Origin: Lingula anatina
Lineage: Eukaryota > Brachiopoda > Lingulata > Lingulida > Lingulidae
Assembly: GCF_001039355.2 (NCBI RefSeq)
Contig: NW_019774892.1
Span: 7,334 to 71,333, forward strand
Reading direction: 5' to 3'
DNA length: 64,000 nucleotides
Each line of letters begins with the position of its first letter. The stretch's first letter is position 1. A program made the translations under genes and the position numbers. Of the stretch, positions 27,009 to 36,175 are shown piece by piece. The notes beneath the pieces were generated by a model. That model was given only the letters and a program-made list of their open reading frames with translations. It was not told the origin of the DNA and made no database searches.

Positions 27009-27048
27009 ATCACATGCATCTAAATTCAGTCATGAAATGTTTGAAAAC
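25143..27048. other. Spacer between PACS 5' end and SCCPDH 3' end
   Basis: This holds the PACS upstream region and the SCCPDH 3' UTR, both genes being on the minus strand. Candidate minus-strand poly(A) signals are ATTAAA at 26431-26436 and AATAAA at 26103-26108 and 25934-25939; none can be chosen by eye. It also has a T17-C-G13 tract (25419-25449), a short TC repeat near 26180, and a run of 46 A (26962-27007) that would be a U-run early in the SCCPDH 3' UTR. No additional gene was seen. Confidence 0.6.
26962..27007. repeat. A46 homopolymer
   Basis: Forty-six A lie about 40 bp beyond the SCCPDH stop codon in transcript direction, appearing as T/U in the transcript. Confidence 0.97.
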
Positions 27049-30000
27049 TTAAGTGCTTGGTTGCACTTCAAATTTCATGCCATGCTTCTGTAACTTCTCA
27101 ATCAAGCTCGTCTTTGCAAAAGCTGCTCCTGGAGGAATCACTCCACCCCTGAAAATATAAACAAGCATCCATCTAAGCTTCAAGTTTTTTGAAAAGAATA
27201 CCTCAGTGATTATATGAAAGTGAGATAAAGACTGTTAATTAGCACTGGATGACATTTTTATCACCATGAAGTATTAAAAAAAAGCAATTTCCATTCACTC
27301 CAACAACATGTACGTAGCACAGCATTCGTATTCCATTAATTGGAAGCAATCTAAAAATATAAGGGAATCATCAACAACTTTATAAACCTTACAAAAGTCG
27401 CACTTATTTCCACACCATTTGATAAAATGGTTTAATAAAGAAATATCTATTTATTTATTCAAACAGAACAATACTGCTGTATATGTGCTTACCCAGCAGG
27501 CAACATATTTTGCTCTCTCAGGATCACCAAGGCAGCATCTACCATACATATGGGTGTGGTCACATAGCCTGCTTCTGTAAAAGAAGTCATACATTATCAG
27601 GGGCGGATCCAGAGATATTCTCTGGCAGTTTCCTAACTATCTTTGCTGATCCATCCTCCATTTTTGACCGCCTTTCGACAGGAAAAATAAGATGCCTATC
27701 AGTGTAAACTTGAATTAGTTTGACCCAGATAACGGCCTCCATCCGCCACTGATTACGATAAATTCGGTACCTACAAGTAATTCTGTGATTGCACAATAGT
27801 AGTTTAGTGGCCAACCTCAATAAGATCACTTCTCCGATCATGTAAGCTAGATTCAACCTGAATGGAATGAGCTTTTTTCATTCCTATAAAGGATTACTGC
27901 ATTATCATTTGTAATAAGTACATGTTCACCTTTGTTCATCTTATTTCTTTACTGATACTCTCTCTCCAAGCATCAAAAGTACATTTTATTTCCAATAGCA
28001 TCAAAATCATTTCAAAATCTCCACAGGTAAAGCTGGGCAAACTTGCCTGGTCCTGTAACACGTGTGACAATGGTCTTGTCTGGAGTTTCATTGTGTTGTT
28101 GATCTGCATCAGGAAGGATCTGACTGTAGCCTTTCCCAAAGAATGTCATTGTAAAGGAAGAGCCTTGGATCTATGAAAATGAATTCAGATTCATGTATGT
28201 TTAATGTGGGCTCAAATTTAATTCAGAACTTGTGAAAGAGAATTCACTGCATTTAAGTTCATGCATTCTATTTCAAAATCAAAATAAAAAAGAACATTTA
28301 AGTATATCACCATAATCAAATGTTCAAAAACTATAACAAGTAAGGGTAAATAGTTTACAAAGATTATCTTGGTTTGCTCTAATATTAATTTAAAAATAGT
28401 TTCCATTATACAATGGTTTTGATTGTTATATTCACCTTACCTGTGCCAAAGGTGGCCCCTGTTTAGATACCAGTCCACCAGAGAAGATTCCTGGGAACTA
28501 ATTAAACAAAATCAAAGCCATTATTCAAATATCTGGGGCCTTTATTCTGAACATCAATCTTGATAAATAGTTATATGAAAAATACTTTAAGGTTAGGGTT
28601 AATATGAAATCTAATAAAGCGGTAAATCTTTTATGCTCATCTTTAACATGTCAAAAAATATATAAATAATAGAAAAATGGTTGTGCCACAAAGTGCTTGC
28701 CTTTGACACAATTGCTTAAATTCACTTTAATGTTGACCTAACTCGAAAACAAATTACTTTTACAGGTACCTTTTCTAAAAGCCAACGTCCACATTTGAAT
28801 TTGGCCAGAATTCCAAAGACAATTCCAAAAGACAGCACAGCCAATGCACTTATCAAAGATGGCAGTTTTGTGTATGGTAGGAACTGAATCTGAAATATTC
28901 ATAGGTAATACGTATGGAATAAATTTCTAAACAATGTTTGTACATTTATAGCCTTCTGACATTGATCATAACAAAAAGAAAAAACGGTGCTGTCTGTCCA
29001 TTATGAATAAATGGGAGTCAATCCTGAGTAAGTTTTCTTATGGATATATTTATAATGTTTAAAAAGAGTACAACAAATAGAACAAATAAGTAAATAATTA
29101 CCAAAAGAGGTAGTGGTGATGGGGAGAGATGTACAAATACCATCACATTACTTACAGGAATACATGTTTGTTACATGATACATAAGAAAATATCACTTCT
29201 ACATGCAACCATCTTAATCATCTATATCTATGTCAAAGGCCCGGATCAAATCTAGTCCCATGCATAAAAAGCCCAGACTCCATGTTTATTATGCCCTGGC
29301 TGGGCCCATTCTTTATGTTTTCTTTGCATTGTTAACAGCATAATGGGCAAGTTAAGTGACCAAGTTAATTGACCAAGTTAATTGGCCAAGCTGCCAGTTT
29401 GTTTGTATGGCATGTGCAGGGGATGTCTTAGATCAAGGCACAAATGAAGCCCATCTTTAATTTAACATATCTTTAGTAAATGTTACTAAATCAATCTACC
29501 TGTCTTTTCTTTAAACATTAAACATCTTTAAAAGTATCATCCTCTGATGTATTTTACAAATCCCAGGTAATGAAATACAAGTATATCTCATTTGCCACAC
29601 CTGTAAGTATCATGATATGTACCTTGATCTAAGACATCCCCTGCACATGCCATACAAACAAACCGGCAGCTTGGCCTTGCCCATTATGCTGTTAACAATG
29701 CAAAGACACCATAAAGAATGGGCCCAGCCAGGGCGTAATAAACATGGGGTCTGGGCTTTTTATGCATGGGACTAGATTTGATGCGGGCCTTTGACATCTA
29801 TATATATAATAGTAATCTTTCAAAAAAAAAGTTCATCACATTCACAAATTGTGCAATTATGGACCATTAATAAACCATTTTTTCCTCTCTTTATCAAATA
29901 TATGTATGTTCACTTACTGGTCTTTCCTTTCTGTCTCTGTAGCTAATCACTTGGCTCCTGTACACTATGGACCTATCACTGCCCAGGAATGGTATGCACC

Positions 30001-33000
30001 AGGACCCTACTTCTTTACTGTAGAATAACACTCCTCTGGAAAAAAACAGAATTTCCACACTCAATGGAAATATAAGCAGCAAACACCTTGCACTGAAGTC
30101 TGTACAATGTCCTTTGTTATCTACTTCTTGGTTAAAGGAATAATAACTTTTCGTTTTGGCCAAAAAATGAATTTTCCTGGAGTAAACAACTATTTTCCCA
30201 TACTTACCAATGATTAATGAATCCATTTTTACATTCAAAGTTAGTCCCTGGTTTTTTTCTAAAAAGTTTGGTTTTTTGTTAAAATCTCTTAAGAGATTTT
30301 AACAGAGTATAGCCATCAATGGAGGTCACGTGGTCTAAAGACAAGCTCAGATATCAGAAAAAATAGGTATAACTGCCGTTTTTGTGGTAAGACAGAATAT
30401 ATTATATATCTATGAGTTATTCACAATGATTTTATTGTGAAATATAGATCTCATACGAAGAGTTATTATCCCTTTAAGGCACATATAAAATGGCAGGATT
30501 TTTGCATGCATGCTGTGACTCGAAACCACAACCTTGAACCCACAACCTTGAAGCTTGGGAGTAGCAGGAACAAAACAAAGATCCCATGGCAGTTTTTGGC
30601 GCAAATCCAAGTGATCTGACAGAGAGATCTAACAATTAATATTTACAATATTACAATGCAGCAAACTGTAGCTTATACAATGAATAAACACTCTCCTCAA
30701 AACAAAAAACATCTACAGTGTACCTGTTTTTTACCCTGTGGGTTGGTTTTGGAAGGGGTTCAGGACAAAGCAACTTTCTCAGTGGTTTCAGCTCCCCTTC
30801 ATGAGCAAAACCATGAATAGCTGACTGCCAAGTTGCAAAATTGATCTTAGCTCCTTTGACCTGAAAAAATGCAAAACATTTAAATCGATAGCAATAATTT
30901 TAAGCCACCCAAGTTGAGGTGGACCGCTGCTGCACTGTTGACTGTTCCAACTTAAATTCCAAGAGAGAGAGAGATAGGAATTCTTACCATGTCAAAAGAT
31001 AAATGTTTGGAATTTTTACAAACAAAATTTGAGCATAAAAATAACTGTGAAAAAAACACACAAGCAAATAAAAAAATGCACAAACCTCTGGTACTGCAAA
31101 CTTAATCTGGATGAAGCTTTCAACAGAATTCAGATCCCCTGTAACAGAGTGAAAACAGTGAAAAGTAGTGAAAAAAACTATCACAAGTATAAAGAACCCT
31201 GGCCAACTTTTGCCTGCACTAATCTTGTCAGGGAATAACTGTTTATAAAATTAACAAAGGCTTTTATATGGAAGTGATGACACATCTTGAGATTCAAGCC
31301 ACTGTCTCTGATAAATCATTATTTTCATAATCCCAACCATAGACAATATAAATACACATCTCCATAGTGTCAATATTGCTCAATCTTCATAACAGTCAAG
31401 AAAAGTAATTTTTCTGGCATTTCCCTCACAAAATCTCATACCTTCAAATTTGTTCTTGGTGAAAAGCAATCCCATTTCTGCAGGAATGCTATCAAATCCA
31501 CAACTCCCAACTATGTATATTCCTTTCTCTTTTGCCTGGGCATCATACCTTAACTGCATCTCTTCCAAAAACTTGACAAAGAAATAACATATCTTATCAT
31601 TAAATTTATGTGTGTTGATGGAGATTTTTCAGTGTGAATTTATGCCGAGTTAATTTAAGTACAATAAATTTTGTTACATCTTTGCATCTAGAAACAAAAT
31701 ATATTTAAAATAGGTAAGTGAACATCATTTTGATAATCTTTGTTACAAACTTGAAAGCACCATACTTTATCTCTCTCTAAGTGCACGTGTATATAAACAG
31801 TATGTGTATGCTTACATATGTGTACATGAGCAAGTTTATCATGTGCATGTATGTACACCTGTGTTTACCTGTGGCTCTCCACATATATCAACATAATTTG
31901 TACCAGCTTCAACGCAAGCTTTCACAACTGGCTCCCCACAGAAACGATACTGAATAATACAATTTTTTTTTTATCACATATACAGTTAGGGGAGCATGTG
32001 CCACCATAGTATTCATACAGAAAATGATACTTTTCATTTTAAATGACAATAAACATAAATCAAATAACATTAAATTAATGAAAAATAATTTTAAGTAAAA
32101 ATAAGTTTAACATTTTTTAACATATACCATAATAGAATTAATTATGCCACAAGCAATAATTTGTATAAAATGTTTTGAGAATAAAGATCTTAAAAAAATT
32201 ATGCCACTTGTCACACACAAAATTGTATATTTCAGGGGGAAAATATTCAATGGCAAGCAAGACATCAAACACAATCAGTACAAAATATGAACTTACAGGT
32301 CCTACACAACTGAGTACTACTCTGCCTTTCCCACACAACTCTACCAAAGAGTCAGGATCTTTGGAATCAGCAAGAAGACAGTCAATACTAGCAAGGGATG
32401 TACCTAGAAATAAAGAAATGGGGTAAAAAGTGTTCATATCCATATAGTATACATTTAAATTTATTTAACCAGTTGACACATTGTCACATTATTGAGTCGC
32501 ATATTCCCCGCTTTGTCTGTCACATGAGTCAGACAAGCAGGAGATAAAATTCCCCGCAACACTTCATTTGTGGTCATTCCCTGTCATTCTTCAGTCATTT
32601 AAATTGTCACTCATCATATCTACTGTATAACGTGCATATGTATGTGTACAGTGCATGTAAATGTATTTCTACAGTGAGAATACAGTATGACCTACATGTC
32701 ATTCTATAACCAGCTTCATGTAAAAGACACGAAAGCAATTCATTCGATTTCTTTTGGAATGACAGCCGCAGACTTCATATGTGTCACATAATGTGTGTGT
32801 GTGAGGGGGGGTAGCTGCTTGCAACAAACCTGCCCGGCTTCCAGCTTCCTTTAAAGTATTGACAAGTTTTGACATGCTACGTCCACCTACGGCCCACTTC
32901 AGCGTTGGCTCTTCATCTCTCAGCTTAGCAAGTTGAGATACAACAAACTGTCCCGTGAAGCCGCTCGCTCCAAACACTATAAAATCATATTCCCGAGCGG

Positions 33001-33031
33001 AGTATTCTAGAGCTCCGCGCACACCCTCCAT
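27049..33031 (-). CDS. SCCPDH: Saccharopine dehydrogenase-like oxidoreductase, complete
   Basis: Twelve exons join in phase to about 436 residues, close to the roughly 430 of vertebrate SCCPDH: 32830-33031, 32297-32403, 31869-31949, 31442-31571, 31086-31138, 30724-30860, 29918-30035, 28770-28889, 28441-28497, 28047-28170, 27493-27574, 27049-27148. The N-terminus has a Rossmann NAD(P)-binding turn, FGASGFTG (Gly21, Gly24, Gly27). Typical family stretches follow: VVLSCVGPYRFCGEPVVKAC, YIVGSCGFDSIPAEMG, IPFLGSD, and FFGKGYSQ near the C-terminus. Exon 8 encodes a hydrophobic segment (about residues 285-305), fitting the lipid-droplet or membrane association reported for SCCPDH. The substrate of this family is not settled, and true saccharopine dehydrogenase activity is not implied. 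Exon 10 ends at a GC donor (see findings). The gene is divergent from the glutaredoxin-like gene. Confidence 0.95.
27598..27751. mobile_element. 154-bp MITE in SCCPDH intron 10
   Basis: The ends CAGGGGCGGATCCAG and CTCCATCCGCCACTG are inverted repeats with a few mismatches. The flanks ATTAT and ATTAC are a probable 5-bp target duplication with one change. The element begins 23 bp from the exon 11 acceptor. Non-coding. Confidence 0.8.
29230..29797. mobile_element. 568-bp long-arm foldback in SCCPDH intron 7
   Basis: The left arm (29230 to about 29451, beginning ATGTCAAAGGCCCG) is mirrored by the right arm (about 29617-29797, ending CGGGCCTTTGACAT), with long near-identical blocks such as GACTAGATTTGATGC and GGGATGTCTTAGATCAAGG. 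The left arm has an extra local expansion of GACCAAGTTAATT units not matched on the right. The centre is AT-rich and non-coding. Confidence 0.9.
30132..30477. mobile_element. TTAA-bounded MITE, copy A
   Basis: TTAA borders at 30132-30135 and 30474-30477 enclose inverted ends (AGGAATAATAACTTTTCG and CGAAGAGTTATTATCCCT). The body is about 95% like copy B at 34860-35201. TTAA target sites are characteristic of piggyBac-type transposition. It is non-coding and lies in SCCPDH intron 6. Confidence 0.85.
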
Positions 33032-33163
33032 CTTGATGACCTTGATTTATAGGTCTTATTCTTGCCTTCATTTCCTCGAGAAGGCAAAGTTGAAGTCGGG
33101 AATTTGAACAAGTGATTCTTTATTCAAGTGATTCTCATACTCTAAGTTGCAATTAAACAACCA
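33032..33163. promoter_or_regulatory. Presumed bidirectional promoter, SCCPDH / glutaredoxin-like
   Basis: Only 132 bp separate the two divergent start codons. The interval contains a repeated CAAGTGATTCT (twice, about 33109-33135) and ends with a CCAAT sequence that overlaps the glutaredoxin-like ATG (CCAATG). There is no TATA box in a convincing position. Both 5' UTRs must be very short, or transcription starts overlap the genes. Confidence 0.6.
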
Positions 33164-34240
33164 ATGTGTAGAATTGTTCCTTATTTCCGTCTGCTTTATT
33201 TGCCAATACGTAGGAAAGAGTTACTTTTTGAGCGATTCCAGCACAGCAGAGCACTCTTTACCAGTGTTCGACTCCAGGATAAACCGACCCTAACCCTGTT
33301 CACGAAATCAAACGAACAATGTTCGCTCTGTACTGTAGCAAAGGATGAACTGGAGGAGTATATGGGATTGGTACGTCATCTGTGGGGTTGGGATTATTAC
33401 ATATAATGCTACCTTTATAATTATTCTGAAATTTGAGTATCAAAGGATGTGAATTTTATAACTTGTAGTGTGAGTAATTATGCTCTTACTCTTTTATTTA
33501 CGTTTTATGTTTATTATGACACTGTAATTCTGTAGTAAATATGAAAAATTTCAATAAAATGGCAGGAGTATTATTATTTAGACAATTCAAAATTTGGCAC
33601 ATTTCATTGTTTTATTGGGGCCGTAGCGATAGTCCGAAGGTTCAATAGTCCGAAGGTTCATTGGTCCGAATGTTCACTATAGAACCTTCGGACCAATGAA
33701 CCCTTGATTAAAAAATCGATGAAAATGTTACCACTTTTCGGACCAATGAACCTTCGGACCAATGAACCTTCGGACTATCGAGACGCCCCCGTTTTATTTT
33801 TATGTATACAAGAAAGATTAAACCTTTCAGTTAAATTATATTAAAATATTCTACAAAGCTTTATCACAAAAGTGCTTTGGACTTTTTACAGGTTAATTTT
33901 GAAGAAGTTTACATAGATGAACCAGGANACCTTCGGACTATCGAGACGCCCCCGTTTTATTTTTATGTATACAAGAAAGATTAAACCTTTCAGTTAAATT
34001 ATATTAAAATATTCTACAAAGCTTTATCACAAAAGTGCTTTGGACTTTTTACAGGTTAATTTTGAAGAAGTTTACATAGATGAACCAGGAAATGAACAAT
34101 GGAAAAGGAAGTACCAGTATGATATTCCAGTGTTTCATTTTAATGGGGAATATCTTATGAAACACAGTGCCAAGCCAGACTTGTTGGAAAAAGCATTGGA
34201 AAATTACAATAATAAAAAAACAGTTGACAGTAACACTTGA
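33164..34240 (+). CDS. C5orf63: Glutaredoxin-like thioredoxin-fold protein (C5orf63 type), probably mitochondrial
   Basis: Two exons, 33164-33370 and 34055-34240, join in phase 0 to 130 residues. The thioredoxin fold starts with LTLFTKSNEQCSLC, giving a CxxC at Cys53 and Cys56. Exon 2 carries YDIPVFHFNGEYL with the expected cis-proline at Pro94. This matches the DUF836/glutaredoxin-like family of human C5orf63 and yeast YDR286C. The first 37 residues are rich in Arg and hydrophobic residues with few acids, as in a mitochondrial presequence (inference). The molecular role of the family is poorly known, presumably thiol-disulfide exchange. The intron holds a MITE and the assembly duplication at 33766-34090. 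The partial exon-2 copy before the N is taken as an artefact. An AATAAA lies inside exon 2 (34211-34216). MTRFR starts 20 bp after the stop. Confidence 0.9.
33617..33790. mobile_element. 174-bp MITE with 8-bp GTTTTATT target duplication
   Basis: GTTTTATT flanks it exactly at 33609-33616 and 33791-33798. The ends GGGGCCGTAGCGATAGTCCG and CGGACTATCGAGACGCCCCC are inverted. Inside are several GGTCCGAAGGTTCATT-like units in both orientations. An 8-bp duplication fits a hAT-type transposase. It lies in the glutaredoxin-like intron. Confidence 0.9.
33766..34090. other. Assembly join: exact 162-bp duplication around a single N
   Basis: Bases 33766-33927 are identical to 33929-34090, with one N at 33928 between them. 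The duplicated block runs from the end of the MITE into the first 36 bases of exon 2. Two contig ends that overlap but were not merged explain this better than a real tandem duplication. Confidence 0.9.
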
Positions 34241-34260
34241 ATTGGTGAACATTTGCCAGG

Positions 34261-34821
34261 ATGTATTTCATGCGAAATGGTATTTCCTTGTCATATTTGT
34301 ATTCGTGTGCTGGAGGCAATTGTATATTAACCCACTTATGGAGAACTTCATGCAATAGAATGTTATCAACTGAGACAGCATCAGTTGTTTATCAAAATGA
34401 ATTTAGACTACAAAATTCTTATAAGCCATTGCCAATAACACTCCAGAGTGTCAGGGGGAAATCTACCAGTGTTAAGTACCCCAAGAATGCATTTCCTCCA
34501 TTAGATGAGAGTGAAATTGAAGAACAGATTGGATATGGTACTGGTCCTGGTGGTCAGTCAGTTAATAAAACTATGAATGCAGTAATTGTAAAGCACACAC
34601 CGACTGGGCTGACAGCGAAATGCCATGAAAGTAGGTCTCTTGCAGAAAACCAAAAGAAAGCAAGAGAAATGCTTCAGATTAAACTTGATGTTCATGTGAA
34701 TGGCGAAGATGGTATTGTTATGAAAACTCAGAGAAAACAGGAAATTAAAAATGAAAGTAGGAAGTTAAAAAACCAAGCTCGCCAAGCATTGAAAAAGTCG
34801 TATAAAGAAAACTTGGATTAA
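34261..34821 (+). CDS. MTRFR: Mitochondrial translation release factor in rescue (GGQ protein), complete
   Basis: A single-exon frame of 186 residues. MTRFR (C12orf65) helps release peptidyl-tRNA and nascent chains from stalled or split mitochondrial large ribosomal subunits. The catalytic GGQ is at residues 98-100 (GTGPGGQSVNKT), preceded by FPPLDESEIEEQ and followed by KHTPTGLTAKCHESRS, as in the family. The C-terminus is a basic helix rich in Lys, Arg and Gln that would enter the ribosome. It lacks the codon-recognition domains of ordinary release factors. The first 70 or so residues have Arg, Ser and Thr but few acids, fitting a mitochondrial presequence. The ATG has an A at -3. It begins 20 bp after the glutaredoxin-like stop, so it has almost no separate leader. 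A TTAA-MITE follows 38 bp after the stop. Confidence 0.93.
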   Translation: MYFMRNGISLSYLYSCAGGNCILTHLWRTSCNRMLSTETASVVYQNEFRLQNSYKPLPITLQSVRGKSTSVKYPKNAFPPLDESEIEEQIGYGTGPGGQSVNKTMNAVIVKHTPTGLTAKCHESRSLAENQKKAREMLQIKLDVHVNGEDGIVMKTQRKQEIKNESRKLKNQARQALKKSYKENLD

Positions 34822-36175
34822 AACTTACTCTAAGCTTTAGACCTTGTGCATCAACTTTTTTAAAGGGATAATAACTCTTCGTTTCGGCCAAAAAATGAAT
34901 TTTCCTAGAGTAAACAACAATTTTCCCATACTTACCAATGGTTAATGAATCCATTTTTACATTCAAAGTTAGTCCCTGTTTTTTTTTCTAAAAAGTTGGT
35001 TTTTTGTTAAAATCTCTTAAGAGATCTTAACAGAGTATAGCCATCAATGGAGGTCACGTGGTCTAAAGACAAGCTCAGAGATCAGAATAATAGCTATAAC
35101 TGCCATTTTTGTGGTAAAACAAAATATATTATATTTCTATGAGCTATTCACGTTTTTATTGTGAAATATAGATTTCATACGAAGAGTTATTATCCCTTTA
35201 AGTCTCCATTATATTTATCTGTGAAAATCAAGAAACTTGCCATAGTTATATTAAACATTCCACCTGTAAGAAGTGCCTATTTAGTCATTTTGTTTAAATG
35301 TTGTGAACTAACACAAATTAAACATGGTTTAAGAAGTTAAAATATACATACGCCATTTTTGAGAGGTAATTATGTCAGAATATGAACTTAATTTCTGTTG
35401 CAAGTTTAAGTAGATTAAAAGAAAATGGGGATTGTGATTCCAGGTGGAATGTGGTATATGCAAATAAATTTTCAGTACGTCCAATATTACCCAATTTTGT
35501 TTTTTTTTTTTTTCAAAAAGATCTAATGTCTTGTTTACAATAGAAAAAATAAAATGAACATTCAATAAATAATTTAAGTACTTAATACTCTTCTCCCTCC
35601 TGTTGCAAATCAATGGAAACAATTTCCAGATCAAGTTATGAATTTCAGTGGAGTAGTTGAAGATTGCTGCTTCAAATTTCAAATTAAATGCAATTTTTCT
35701 TTAAAAACAAAACAAAAACGTTGCTTTGAAAAGAATTTAATAAAACAGGTTGGAAATTACATAGTATTACTGCAGTGTCTGTGTGGTACACATGCACAAT
35801 ACACCACATCTCAAAAATTAAACAGAACATACAATACTTGTATTTCACATCATTTCACAATCATTCATAATATGCTGCTATTTTTGCAATTAACATCTAG
35901 TACACATACATAAAAAAGAGTTCTAATGGTACAACGAAAACAAGGTACATGAGAATTTGAGATACCAATGTCAACAATGCTTCACTATATGAAGAGTGCC
36001 TATTCTAAAGAGCACAGCATTCACTTATCACTTATTCTAAAATCTTTGCGACGGAAACGAGGGTTGTCTCCAAGAATCAAAGGCAAATGTTTGATTAACT
36101 GTACAAACATATGGTATTTACAATGATGTAAAATGAATGTCTCAGTCACGTGTACTGAAATAAAAAAAGACACAT
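34822..36175. other. Convergent 3' spacer, MTRFR / CENPF
   Basis: This 1.35-kb stretch holds the MTRFR 3' region, TTAA-MITE copy B (34860-35201), and the CENPF 3' UTR read on the minus strand. Plus-strand AATAAA at 35548-35553 and 35564-35569 are candidate MTRFR poly(A) signals. No further gene was recognised. Confidence 0.55.
34860..35201. mobile_element. TTAA-bounded MITE, copy B
   Basis: TTAA at both ends (34860-34863 and 35198-35201), with inverted ends AGGGATAATAACTCTTCG and CGAAGAGTTATTATCCCT that are more perfect than in copy A. The two bodies align over their full length. Confidence 0.88.

Noticed and set aside
28021-28047. A GT donor slightly downstream for SCCPDH exon 10
   Set aside because: It would add residues absent from the family, whereas the GC donor gives an exact join to EAGYV and has full consensus.
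29894-30238. Similar MNVKMDSL-type peptides at 29894-30238 and 34745-34966 as a gene family
   Set aside because: Both are translations of the TTAA-bounded MITE; the first is fused by chance to SCCPDH exon 7.
33766-33927. A real duplicated exon 2 in the glutaredoxin-like gene
   Set aside because: The two copies are identical in exon and intron, stop exactly at an N, and the first is truncated after 36 coding bases. An unmerged contig overlap is simpler.
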